Positions 54,223 to 62,827 of a stretch of 64,000 nt of DNA are shown here, piece after piece; the stretch's first letter is position 1, and each line of letters opens with the position of its first letter. A program made the translations under genes and the position numbers. The stretch is from Halothece sp. PCC 7418 (GTDB lineage: Bacteria; Cyanobacteriota; Cyanobacteriia; Cyanobacteriales; Rubidibacteraceae), in assembly GCF_000317635.1 (NCBI RefSeq), contig NC_019779.1, positions 2,480,001 through 2,544,000 on the forward strand, in the 5' to 3' direction. Under the pieces are notes generated by a model, which had not been told where the DNA came from, made no database searches, and worked only from the letters and a program-made list of their open reading frames with translations.

Positions 54223-55770
54223 ATGAAACCAACCGAACAAATTTTATCTCAACTCCCTGGTGATGTTTTAGGTAGCTTGCGAAAAGCTGATCAGATTTGG
54301 CAAGGAATTCGTCAAGACCAAAATTCCCCCAAGGAAGTCATTCAAACCAGTAATAATTCTCTCGCTGCTTCTGAATTTGATGTTCTTATTTGTGGCGGAA
54401 CACTAGGAATTTTACTGGCTACTGGGTTACAGCAAAGAGGCTTTAAAGTTGGGATTTTAGAGCGGGTAATTTTACGAGGACGGGAACAAGAATGGAATAT
54501 TTCTCGTCAAGAACTATCAGAATTAGTTGAATTAGGCTTATTAACAGAAGAAGAATTAGACAGCGCGATCGCGTCAGGGTATAATCCCGCACGAGTTGCA
54601 TTTCATCAAGGAATTGAACTCTGGGTCAATGATGTTTTAAATATTGGCGTTGACCCTGTTATTCTCCTAGATTTACTCAAAAACAAATTCTTAGATAGAG
54701 GTGGAATTTTATTAGAAAAAACCGCCTTTCAATCCGCAACAGTTCATCCGAATGGGGTTGCAATCCAAACGGATCAACAAACCCTAACCACCCGCCTATT
54801 AGTAGATGCAATGGGACACTTTTCTCCGATTGTCAAACAAGCGAGAAATGGTGAAAAACCTGAGGGAACTTGTGTTGTGGTGGGGAGTTGTGCGGATGGG
54901 TATCCGAAGAATGAAACAGGAGATTTAATCGCCTCTTTTACTCCGATTCAAAACCAATGTCAATACTTTTGGGAAGCCTTTCCCGCTAAAGATGGACGCA
55001 CCACTTATTTATTTTCTTATCTGGATGCTGATCCATCCCGTCCCAGTTTAGAATTTTTTATGGATGAATATTTCCGACTGTTACCCGAATATCAAAACGC
55101 GGGACTTTCAGACTTAGAGTTTAAACGGGTTTTATTTGGTTTCTTTCCAGCTTATAAAAATAGTCCGTTGCGGGTTCCGTGGTCGCGTATTCTTCCGATC
55201 GGCGATAGTAGTGGGATACAATCGCCCGTGAGTTTTGGCGGGTTTGGTGCGATGATTCGTCATTTGTCTCGGTTAACTGATGGGGTAACAGAAGCCCTGA
55301 ATGCAGATGCACTTTCGCAACGGGATCTCGCCATTTTACAACCGTATCAACCGAATATTTCAGTCACTTGGTTGTTTCAACGCACCATGAGTGTCGGTAT
55401 CAATCAACAACTTGCTGCTAATCAAATCAATGATCTTCTGAGTGGTGTTTTTGCAGCAATGAATGAACTGGGGGATGATGTTCTCAAACCCTTTTTACAA
55501 GATGTTGTTCAGTTTCCCGCCTTAACTAAAGCCCTCGCCCTAACTGCGGTGACACGACCCGATATTGTGTTCCCCGTAATTCCGCAAGTGGGACTTTCCC
55601 CGCTTATTGATTGGCTAGTCCATTACCTTAATCTTGGACTTTATAGCGGTTTATCGGAAATCAGCCAACCATTGCTTCCCACTTTAAAGAATCTTTCCCC
55701 AGAACAAAAATATCGTGTGCAGCGATTAATTGAAGCGTGGCAATATGGGTCTGGAAAAGATTATCATTAA
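54223..55770 (+). CDS. cruP: CruA/CruP-family FAD protein, probably CruP
   Basis: The 515-residue flavoprotein has the FAD motif VLICGGTLGILLATGLQQRG near residue 54 and the CruA/CruP signature REQEWNISRQELSELVELGL. Length favours CruP (about 530 residues) over CruA (about 640). CruA is a lycopene cyclase; CruP is a paralogue with little cyclase activity, in plants linked to singlet oxygen and carotenoid epoxide levels. The symbol is tentative. It is followed directly by MITE-like copy B. Confidence 0.7.
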   Translation: MKPTEQILSQLPGDVLGSLRKADQIWQGIRQDQNSPKEVIQTSNNSLAASEFDVLICGGTLGILLATGLQQRGFKVGILERVILRGREQEWNISRQELSELVELGLLTEEELDSAIASGYNPARVAFHQGIELWVNDVLNIGVDPVILLDLLKNKFLDRGGILLEKTAFQSATVHPNGVAIQTDQQTLTTRLLVDAMGHFSPIVKQARNGEKPEGTCVVVGSCADGYPKNETGDLIASFTPIQNQCQYFWEAFPAKDGRTTYLFSYLDADPSRPSLEFFMDEYFRLLPEYQNAGLSDLEFKRVLFGFFPAYKNSPLRVPWSRILPIGDSSGIQSPVSFGGFGAMIRHLSRLTDGVTEALNADALSQRDLAILQPYQPNISVTWLFQRTMSVGINQQLAANQINDLLSGVFAAMNELGDDVLKPFLQDVVQFPALTKALALTAVTRPDIVFPVIPQVGLSPLIDWLVHYLNLGLYSGLSEISQPLLPTLKNLSPEQKYRVQRLIEAWQYGSGKDYH

Positions 55771-55776
55771 GCTAAA

Positions 55777-55982
55777 ATAGCACTTCCCAATCTCATGAGG
55801 TACATTCTAAATTTTGGTTCTTTGTTCTTTGTTCTTCGTTCTTTGTTCTTTGTTCTTCGTTCTTTGTTCTTTGTTCTTTGTTCTTCGTTCTTTGTTGGTT
55901 GTTAATCAATGAACCACGAACCATGAACCATGAACATCCACCGACTCGCATTACGTACCTCAACCAACTAGGAAACGCTATA
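55777..55982 (+). mobile_element. MITE-like element A, copy 2
   Basis: Ends: ATAGCACTTCCCAATCTCAT with TGAGGTACATTC at the left; GTACCTCAACCAACTAGGAA then ACGCTATA at the right. The interior is long tandem GTTCTTTGTTCTTCGTTC. At 206 bp it is the longest of three copies owing to more internal repeats. It sits immediately behind the cruP-like gene's stop. Confidence 0.85.
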
Positions 55983-56016
55983 AGTCTTAATATAGTTACT
56001 TACTAAAAAAATTTTC

Positions 56017-56835
56017 ATGCGCGTTGAAGCCTGCTGTCAAAGTTTGTTGAAAGAAATTCTGCCAAGCGTTGATCCCTACCGAGAAGGAGTCTGTCTAGAT
56101 GTTGGAGTAGGAGATTTTGCATTTTATTGTGATTTATTTTCTCGATTAGGTTTTTCTACAATTGCAATTGAACCGTCTCCTAATAAAAAACTACGACGCA
56201 TTTGCAAACAGAATTCAATTCAATTATTAGAATGTTGTTTATCTAATCACAATGGTATGCAAAGGCTACATTTAGGAAGGTTTGCATATTTAGGTGATAG
56301 AAATTTTAATTCTCTAGAAGCAGAATGGTTTGCTTCTTCTCAACAAACTAAATTAGTTTCTACGATTAATTTATCAAAGCTAATAAATCTAACTGGAATC
56401 GAAGAAATTACTTGCTTAAAACTAGATATTGAAGGTTGGGAAGTCGTTGTCATTGAACAAATTAAAGCACTCCCTCCCTCTCAATTACCGAAGATAGTTA
56501 TGTTTGAGTATGGAGGAGGAAGCCGTCGCTATCATGGAAAAAAAGGTTGGTCACCTAAATTTCTTAGCGGAACCATGAAATGCTTAGAAACATTACAAAA
56601 GCATGGCTATGGGTTTAGCATTATGATTGATTACGCCCCTAATGCAAAACCAAACATTTTTGATTTGCAATCTCTTACCTTAGATCCCGATACCCTCTTT
56701 ATTCCCAATGCCGTTTATGGAAATATTATTAGTTTCCGTGGTTTCGCTTATTCTGAAAGTGCAATTACTAAGATCACGAATCCTTATAACGGTAAATGGC
56801 TCAATTGGCTCATAGAAAGATTGATAACGAATTAG
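56017..56835 (+). CDS. FkbM-family methyltransferase
   Basis: The 272-residue protein has the FkbM core: GVCLDVGVGDFAFYCDLFSRL, AIEPSPNKKLRRI, and EITCLKLDIEGWEVVVIEQI (the D-x-E-G-W-E motif). Such enzymes methylate sugars or small metabolites. It is AT-rich by eye compared with neighbours and lies between two copies of element A, hinting at horizontal gain. The start ATG has no clear Shine-Dalgarno. Confidence 0.82.
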   Translation: MRVEACCQSLLKEILPSVDPYREGVCLDVGVGDFAFYCDLFSRLGFSTIAIEPSPNKKLRRICKQNSIQLLECCLSNHNGMQRLHLGRFAYLGDRNFNSLEAEWFASSQQTKLVSTINLSKLINLTGIEEITCLKLDIEGWEVVVIEQIKALPPSQLPKIVMFEYGGGSRRYHGKKGWSPKFLSGTMKCLETLQKHGYGFSIMIDYAPNAKPNIFDLQSLTLDPDTLFIPNAVYGNIISFRGFAYSESAITKITNPYNGKWLNWLIERLITN

Positions 56836-56845
56836 AACAGCATTT

Positions 56846-57235
56846 TCAAGCTAATGTTTCTGGACAATAACCGAGTCCTTTGGTAAATTGTTCTCGAAAG
56901 GCTTCAATATCGCTGTAGTTAGGTTGACCATGAGAAACAATTGCGAGTTGGTAACGACGCATCACATCAACCATGGATTGTCCCACTTCTAAACTCCACA
57001 ATGCCATTTGCAAGCGAATTTCTGGTTCGTAGGGAATTCCAATTTCGTCCAGATAGGCTTGGAAATCGCCATGTTGCTGAGAGTCTAAGGCTTGCTGGAA
57101 ATGAATTTTAACCAACCAACCGTCAATACGATGAATGACTGTAACTATACTGGTGGGAAGTTCAGAGCTTCCTCGAAGATGGTCAATCAGTCTGAGCGTT
57201 AGACTGGCATTAGCGAGATAATAAATGTACTTCAT
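56846..57235 (-). CDS. Hypothetical protein
   Basis: The 129-residue product from ATG 57235 is a soluble, mainly helical protein (KYIYYLANASLTLRLIDHL, RYQLAIVSHGQPNYSDIEA). I do not recognise the family. A further ATG at 57265 would add ten residues; the choice is not decided by sequence. It is divergent from queA and convergent with the FkbM gene. Confidence 0.6.
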   Translation of the reverse strand: MKYIYYLANASLTLRLIDHLRGSSELPTSIVTVIHRIDGWLVKIHFQQALDSQQHGDFQAYLDEIGIPYEPEIRLQMALWSLEVGQSMVDVMRRYQLAIVSHGQPNYSDIEAFREQFTKGLGYCPETLA

Positions 57236-57265
57236 TTCTAAAAAACCTTCGTAGCGCGATCCCAT

Positions 57266-57578
57266 CGATCTGCACTACCTTTAGTGTCCCAGAGTGGATG
57301 ACACTCTTACTAGGGGAAGATCCCCCAATTTTGTTCTAAAGAATGGGGGTTTCCCGCCTAATCCTTCTCGGGTTGGTATTTGGGTGACCAGTGACCAGTG
57401 GATAGTTGACAGTGGATAGTTGACAGTGGATAGTAAAGAAGAAAAAAACTACCCACTACCTACTAACCACTACCCACTTAATAAATGACCAGTGACCAGT
57501 TAGCAGTTACCCAAGAAGGGCTGTCAAGGGGATTAAATTTTCGCGATAATAAGGGTTCGGTTTGTTAAATCAGGAATC
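57266..57578. other. Intergenic region with hairpin and degenerate repeats upstream of queA
   Basis: CCCCCA (57322-57327) pairs with TGGGGG (57344-57349), followed by TTTCCC, a hairpin of terminator type. Next come GTGACCAGTGACCAGTG and repeats of GGATAGTTGACAGT at 57383-57435, then the degenerate ACCACTACCCACTT block and GACCAGTGACCAGTTAGCAG near 57486. No coding frame. Confidence 0.6.
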
Positions 57579-58661
57579 ATGAAAGTTGACGCTTCTCCTT
57601 TAGACCAAAAACTCAGCAGCTACGATTATCACCTTCCAGAAAGTTATATCGCGCAAACCCCTGTTACCCCTCGCGATCATTCTCGTTTGTTGGTGGTTGA
57701 TTCCCCGACAAGCCATCATCACCAACGGTTTTATGATCTTCCGCAATGGCTACAGGCTGGGGATTTATTGGTGGTGAATAATACGAAGGTGATTCCCGCG
57801 CGAATTTATGGTTATAAAACGACTGGCGCAGCAATAGAAGTATTGCTATTGGAAGAAAAAAGCCAAAATTGTTGGTTAGCGTTAGTTAAACCAGGGAAAC
57901 GATTACAAATTGGGGCAAAGATTCAATTTTATCCGCATCAAGCGCAAGAAAAGCCAATTTTAGAAGCAACGGTAACCGGAAAAGACGAGGCGACAGGGGG
58001 ACGGTTTTTAGAGTTTGATTTACCAGTAGAAACTTCTTTAATTAGCCTTTTAGAAGACTATGGGGAGATTCCGTTTCCGCCTTATGTCACTTCAACAGAA
58101 GCACAACCCGAACAGTATCAGACGGTGTATGCTCAAGAACAGGGCGCGATCGCTGCACCAACGGCTGGTTTACATTTTACGGATGAATTATTAACCACAT
58201 TAGCTGAAAAAGGAATTAACCAAGCCGAAGTTACCCTTCATGTCGGGGTGGGAACCTTTCGCCCTGTGGAAACTGAAAGTATTACCGATCATCAAATGCA
58301 CCAAGAATGGATTAATGTTCCTGCGACAACGGTGGAGAAAATTAAGGAAACCAAAGCGCAAGGGGGACGGGTAATTGCTGTAGGAACAACGGTTGTGAGA
58401 GCCTTAGAAGGAGCAGTTGCTGCAAAAGAAGGTAATTTTGAGGCGTTTTGTGGCAAAACGGATTTATTTATCTATCCAGGTTATGAGTTGCAAGTAGTGG
58501 ATGGCTTAATTACGAATTTTCATTTACCGCGATCGAGCTTGTTAATGTTAGTCAGTGCGTTTATCGGGCGGGAACGGCTATTATCGTTGTATGACAGCGC
58601 GATCGCGCATCAGTATCGCTTCTATTCTTTTGGCGATGCGATGTTGATTATTAGTCATTAG
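57579..58661 (+). CDS. queA: tRNA ribosyltransferase-isomerase
   Basis: QueA transfers and isomerises ribose from SAM onto preQ1-tRNA in queuosine synthesis. The 360-residue protein has [15 protein letters not shown] at the start, [30 protein letters not shown] and [20 protein letters not shown]. The natural end is near FGDAMLI; the last residues, ISH, and the TAG stop belong to an ATTAGTC heptamer array that extends 30 bp past the gene. Confidence 0.95.
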   Translation: MKVDASPLDQKLSSYDYHLPESYIAQTPVTPRDHSRLLVVDSPTSHHHQRFYDLPQWLQAGDLLVVNNTKVIPARIYGYKTTGAAIEVLLLEEKSQNCWLALVKPGKRLQIGAKIQFYPHQAQEKPILEATVTGKDEATGGRFLEFDLPVETSLISLLEDYGEIPFPPYVTSTEAQPEQYQTVYAQEQGAIAAPTAGLHFTDELLTTLAEKGINQAEVTLHVGVGTFRPVETESITDHQMHQEWINVPATTVEKIKETKAQGGRVIAVGTTVVRALEGAVAAKEGNFEAFCGKTDLFIYPGYELQVVDGLITNFHLPRSSLLMLVSAFIGRERLLSLYDSAIAHQYRFYSFGDAMLIISH

Positions 58662-58691
58662 TCATTAGTCATTAGTCATTGGTCATTAGTG
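58650..58691 (+). repeat. ATTAGTC heptamer array at queA 3' end
   Basis: Six tandem heptamers (four ATTAGTC, then ATTGGTC and ATTAGTG). The queA stop TAG (58659-58661) lies in it. Followed at 58709 by AATAACAAAGAACCAAGAAC, which leads into trpE. Confidence 0.85.
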
Positions 58692-58735
58692 GTTTATCAC
58701 TTAAACGAATAACAAAGAACCAAGAACAAAAATAA

Positions 58736-60247
58736 ATGATTGAATTTTCCCAGTTTTGCGAACTTGCGAATCAAGGTAACTTTATTCCCGTTTACGAAGA
58801 ATGGACAGCCGATTTAGAAACCCCAGTTTCGGCTTGGTTTAAAGTTTGTGCGGGACAACCCTATAGTTTTCTTTTAGAGTCGGTAGAAGGGGGAGAAAAT
58901 CTCGGACGCTACAGTTTTTTAGGCTGTGACCCGATGTGGGTATTAGAAAATCGCGGAGAAAGCACCAAGCAAGTCGATCGCGCTGGGAAGGAAACGGTTT
59001 ATCAAGGGAATCCATTTACTGTCTTAAAAGAGTGTCTCGCTTCGATTCATCCTGTGAAACTCGATAATCTTCCCCCTGGTATTGGCGGATTATTTGGAAT
59101 GTGGGGTTATGAATTGATTAATTGGATTGAACCGCGTGTTCCCGTTCATTCCCGTCAAGAGGAAGATTTACCCGATGGCGTATGGATGCAAGTGGATCAA
59201 CTGCTGGTATTTGATCAGGTGAAGCGGAAAATTTTTGCCATTGCTTATGCAGACTTGCGAGAAAAACAGGATTTACAAACGGCTTATCAAGAAGCGCGCG
59301 ATCGCGTGACCACCTTAGTCAGTAAGTTACAGTCTCCTCTCCCTAAAATCGCAAATACCGTTTCTCTATCATCTTCTCCCACAACGGACGATTCTACCTA
59401 TGAAAGCACCACCACACAAGCCGATTTTGAAGCCAGTGTGGAAAAAGCAAAAGACTATATCCACGCCGGAGATATCTTTCAAGTAGTGCTTTCGCAACGG
59501 TTAAATACGGCTTACACAGGACATCCGTTTAATCTTTATCGTTCCTTGCGAATAGTCAATCCTTCCCCCTATATGGCGTATTATCAATTTGGGGATTGGC
59601 AATTAATCGGGTCATCGCCAGAGGTAATGGTAAAAGTAGAACTCACCTCAGACCATAAACAACAAGCCACCTTACGCCCGATTGCAGGAACGCGCAAACG
59701 CGGACAAACCCCCGCCGAAGATAACGCCCTCGCTGAAGATTTATTGCAAGACCGCAAAGAACTCGCGGAACATATTATGTTAGTGGATCTAGGACGCAAT
59801 GATTTAGGGCGAGTCTGCGAGAAAGGAAGCGTTACTGTGGATCAACTGATGACCATCGAACGCTATTCTCATGTGATGCACATTGTTAGTAATGTCATTG
59901 GGGAAGTTGCAGACCAACAAACGGCTTGGGAAGTCTTAAAAGCCACATTTCCTGCAGGAACCGTCAGTGGTGCGCCGAAAATCCGCGCCATGGAAATTAT
60001 CGCAGAATTAGAACCCCATCGTCGTGGCCCCTATTCAGGCGTGTATGGTTATTATGATTTTGAAGGACAACTCAACAGCGCGATCGCGATTCGCACGATG
60101 ATTGTCCGCCCTGAAAGTGAAGATAAACACAAAGTTTCAGTGCAAGCAGGAGCAGGGGTGGTTGCAGATTCCATCCCTCAAAAAGAGTATGAAGAAACAC
60201 TCAACAAAGCCAAAGCATTACTCGAAGCGATCCGCTCTCTTCAATAA
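58736..60247 (+). CDS. trpE: Anthranilate synthase component I
   Basis: TrpE makes anthranilate from chorismate with glutamine-derived ammonia (with TrpG). The 503-residue protein has the tryptophan-sensing LLES motif (PYSFLLESVEGG), the chorismate-binding core (IAGTRKRGQTPAEDNALAED, VDLGRNDLGRVCEKGSV, FPAGTVSGAPKIRAMEII) and the C-terminal QAGAGVVADSIPQKEYEET. Full length. No attenuator-like leader peptide is seen; the leader is a GAACAAAGAACC-type repeat. TrpG is not in the window. Confidence 0.96.
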   Translation: MIEFSQFCELANQGNFIPVYEEWTADLETPVSAWFKVCAGQPYSFLLESVEGGENLGRYSFLGCDPMWVLENRGESTKQVDRAGKETVYQGNPFTVLKECLASIHPVKLDNLPPGIGGLFGMWGYELINWIEPRVPVHSRQEEDLPDGVWMQVDQLLVFDQVKRKIFAIAYADLREKQDLQTAYQEARDRVTTLVSKLQSPLPKIANTVSLSSSPTTDDSTYESTTTQADFEASVEKAKDYIHAGDIFQVVLSQRLNTAYTGHPFNLYRSLRIVNPSPYMAYYQFGDWQLIGSSPEVMVKVELTSDHKQQATLRPIAGTRKRGQTPAEDNALAEDLLQDRKELAEHIMLVDLGRNDLGRVCEKGSVTVDQLMTIERYSHVMHIVSNVIGEVADQQTAWEVLKATFPAGTVSGAPKIRAMEIIAELEPHRRGPYSGVYGYYDFEGQLNSAIAIRTMIVRPESEDKHKVSVQAGAGVVADSIPQKEYEETLNKAKALLEAIRSLQ

Positions 60248-60696
60248 CGTTAAAATTATGTTGTGGTGTTCTTTGGTTGGTTGAGGGACAAAGTGAGTCA
60301 TTGTCTGTTATTCGTTCATCGTTGATCGTTCCTTGTTAATTTCTGCAAATCCTGTTCCAAATCCTAAAGATAGCAACGCCAAATCAATTGTAAATTAATC
60401 CCCCCTAGCCCCCCTTGCGAAGGGGGGAACGGTTAATCAAATTTTTACATATAGCGTTTCCTAGTTGGTTGAGGTACGTAATGCGAGTCGGTGGATGTTC
60501 ATGGTTCATGGTTCGTGGTTCATTGATTAACAACCAACAAAGAACGAAGAACAAAGAACAAAGAACCAAAATTTAGAATGTACCTCATGAGATTGGGAAG
60601 TGCTATAACAATTAGAACTGCTATATTAAACAACAAATAACGAAGAACGAAGAACGAATAACAAATAACGAATAATGAACAACAAATAACAAAACG
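60248..60696. other. Intergenic region, 449 bp, repeat-filled
   Basis: It contains a CCCCCCTTGCGAAGGGGGG hairpin near 60410-60428, element A copy 3 in reverse orientation (60450-60607) and A-rich AACGAAGAACGAATAACAAA repeats (about 60625-60696) running to the next ATG. No coding frame. Confidence 0.7.
60450..60607 (-). mobile_element. MITE-like element A, copy 3 (reverse orientation)
   Basis: Left end TATAGCGTTTCCTAGTTGGT then TGAGGTACGTAATGCGAGTC; right end GTACCTCATGAGATTGGGAA then GTGCTATA. It is the shortest copy (158 bp) because of fewer GAACAAAGAAC units. Oriented opposite to copy 2, 4.5 kb away. Confidence 0.85.
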
Positions 60697-61833
60697 ATGA
60701 CAATTATTATAATTAAGTTTATTATTGGCTTGGCACTGCTAGTTAAAGGTGCAGATTATTTAGTACAAGGCGCGGGGAAACTTGCCACTTTAGCGGGAAT
60801 TTCTCCCCTTGTTGTTGGGCTAACTGTGGTTGCTTTTGGGACAAGTTCTCCTGAATTAGCGGTGAGTCTTAAGGCAAATTTTACGCAACAAGCAGCAATT
60901 TCTGTTGGGAATGTGATCGGGAGTAACATCACGAATATCTTACTAATTTTAGGAATTGCTGCAACGATTACTCCCCTTAGTGTTTCTCAAAAATTAGTTC
61001 GGATGGATGTTCCAATTATGATTGGAATTTCTATTTTATTATTATTTTTCAGTTTAGATCGTCAAATCGGAAAATTAGATGGCTTCTTATTACTATTAGG
61101 CGGAATTCTCTATACAACTTATCTTTTAATTCAAAGTCGGCGTAATCATTCATCACCTGAAGAATTGACAGAAGAATTTGATGTCATCCCCCAAGAAAAA
61201 TCCTTACGAGAATGGTTAATTAATATCGGCTTATTTATAATTGGTTTTGTCATGGTTGTTTGGGGATCAGATTGGCTGGTATTTGGTGCAACCACCATTG
61301 CAGAATCATTTGGAGTCAGTGAATTAGTCATTGGTTTGACAGTTGTTGCTTTAGGAACATCTTTACCTGAGTTAGCCACTTCCATTACCGCGAGCCTGAA
61401 AGGAGAAACTGATATTGCAGTGGGAAACGTGGTTGGCAGTAACATTTTTAATATTTTAATTGTATTAGGAACAGCAGGTATTTTTGCACCGTCTGGTGTC
61501 GAAGTTTCTGCTGCTGCGATTAATCTAGATATTCCGATTATGATTGCGGTCGCGATCGCGTGTCTTCCTGTCTTCTTTACCGATAATTTAATCTCTCGTT
61601 GGGAAGGAATTTTCTTCTGGCTGTATTATATTGTTTATACATTATTCCTCTTTCTCAAATCCACGGAACAAGACACTTTGCCCATTTTTAATGCAGTGAT
61701 GCTGTGGTTTGTTATTCCGATTACTGCAGTGACCCTAATTATTATTACGATTTCTCATTGGCGCGATCGCGCAAAATTTGCTTCTAAAGTTCATCACGAT
61801 CAACAACTCAATCAGAGTGAAGGTGATCAATAA
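60697..61833 (+). CDS. CaCA-family cation/proton or sodium/calcium antiporter
   Basis: The 378-residue membrane protein has about ten hydrophobic helices in two inverted repeats, each with the alpha-repeat signature: VVAFGTSSPELAVSL with GNVIGSNITNILLILG, and VVALGTSLPELATSI with GNVVGSNIFNILIVLG. This is the YrbG-like branch. It would expel calcium or sodium using proton or ion gradients. The C-terminal tail is hydrophilic. Start ATG after an A-rich repeat without Shine-Dalgarno. Confidence 0.92.
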   Translation: MTIIIIKFIIGLALLVKGADYLVQGAGKLATLAGISPLVVGLTVVAFGTSSPELAVSLKANFTQQAAISVGNVIGSNITNILLILGIAATITPLSVSQKLVRMDVPIMIGISILLLFFSLDRQIGKLDGFLLLLGGILYTTYLLIQSRRNHSSPEELTEEFDVIPQEKSLREWLINIGLFIIGFVMVVWGSDWLVFGATTIAESFGVSELVIGLTVVALGTSLPELATSITASLKGETDIAVGNVVGSNIFNILIVLGTAGIFAPSGVEVSAAAINLDIPIMIAVAIACLPVFFTDNLISRWEGIFFWLYYIVYTLFLFLKSTEQDTLPIFNAVMLWFVIPITAVTLIIITISHWRDRAKFASKVHHDQQLNQSEGDQ

Positions 61834-62033
61834 ATGCTTACCATCTAAGTTTTTGAAGATCAAAATTAGGGACAATTGACGCATCAGATGCGTAGTGAGC
61901 GTACCCTATAGTATATTAGAAATGGTGGACTATGCTCCCTTAAGTAAACCTGTGGGTATAAATAGCCAATCACCAGCACATTATTCAAGAAAAAGCCGAG
62001 ATGAATCCTCGGTCTGTTGTCTAGGAGGTTGAC

Positions 62034-62759
62034 ATGACATCTTTTGCCACTGCTTCTGCCAGAGCCGAAATGAACGAACTGCGACGCTTAAAAACGTTAC
62101 TACCGCCTGAGTTACAAAGCTGGGTGATCGTTGAGGCAACGACAGAAGTCAATCCCCCCATTATTCGCAGCGAAGAAATTGGTCGGGATGAGGTAGAAAT
62201 TCAAATTGATCTTGGCAAATGGGAAAATCTCTCTTTAGACCAACGTAATTTAATGTTTTGGCACGAGGTTGCTCGCATCCAGAATGACACCATCCCCAAA
62301 GAAGGCTGGGAAATGGCAGCCCTTGCCATTGGTTTAGGGGGTGCAGTAGGTGAGCTCTGGGTACAAGATGGTTTACTGTTAATCTTAGCCTTAGGCTTGT
62401 GCGGTGTTTCGGGCTATCGACTCTGGCAAAAAAACAATGGTGAAAAAACAACTCAAGCCTTGATCGATGCCGATGAAAAAGCGATCGCGCTGGCGACCCG
62501 TTTTGGTTACAGTGTTCCCAATGCTTATAAAAGCCTCGGCAGTGCCTTAAAAACACTGATTGAACAAACCCCAAATCGTCGTCACCGCAAAACTTATGAA
62601 ACTCGCTTACAAGCCCTCCGTCGGAGTGCCTCCAAAGCGAAAGCCAAAATGCAAACTGACAAAAAAGGGAAAGCAGAAGCACCAGAACCACAACCAGAAT
62701 CCCGCCAACGCGCCCCTAGAGCATCGAGAAGCCAAGCAAAACGTAAAAATTTGCAGTAA
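62034..62759 (+). CDS. DUF3318 domain protein
   Basis: The 241-residue protein has a soluble region (SEEIGRDEVEIQIDLGKWENL) then a short hydrophobic pair (AALAIGLGGAVGELW, LLLILALGLCGVSGYRLW) and a basic, disordered Lys/Arg/Pro-rich C-terminus. It matches the cyanobacterial DUF3318 family, function unknown. CTAGGAGG about 7 bases upstream of the ATG is a strong Shine-Dalgarno, unlike the repeat-led genes nearby. Confidence 0.82.
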   Translation: MTSFATASARAEMNELRRLKTLLPPELQSWVIVEATTEVNPPIIRSEEIGRDEVEIQIDLGKWENLSLDQRNLMFWHEVARIQNDTIPKEGWEMAALAIGLGGAVGELWVQDGLLLILALGLCGVSGYRLWQKNNGEKTTQALIDADEKAIALATRFGYSVPNAYKSLGSALKTLIEQTPNRRHRKTYETRLQALRRSASKAKAKMQTDKKGKAEAPEPQPESRQRAPRASRSQAKRKNLQ

Positions 62760-62780
62760 ATCAGATGAATTTTTAAAAAA

Positions 62781-62809
62781 TTAAGTGCCTTCCCTGAGGG
62801 AAGGCTTAA
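62781..62809. terminator. Bidirectional terminator
   Basis: TTAAG and GCCTTCCC (62787-62794) pair with GGGAAGGC (62798-62805) and CTTAA around TGA, with T-runs on both sides. It ends DUF3318 and the convergent minus-strand gene. Confidence 0.85.
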
Positions 62810-62827
62810 CTTTTAAATTTTTAAACT

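Noticed and set aside
61834-62033. Promoter candidate TTGACG...TATAGT near 61875
   Set aside because: The spacer is about 25 bp, too long for a standard sigma70 promoter.
62161-62691. Long minus-strand frame opposite the DUF3318 gene
   Set aside because: Cys/His/Phe-rich translation typical of an antisense shadow; the plus-strand gene has a strong Shine-Dalgarno.
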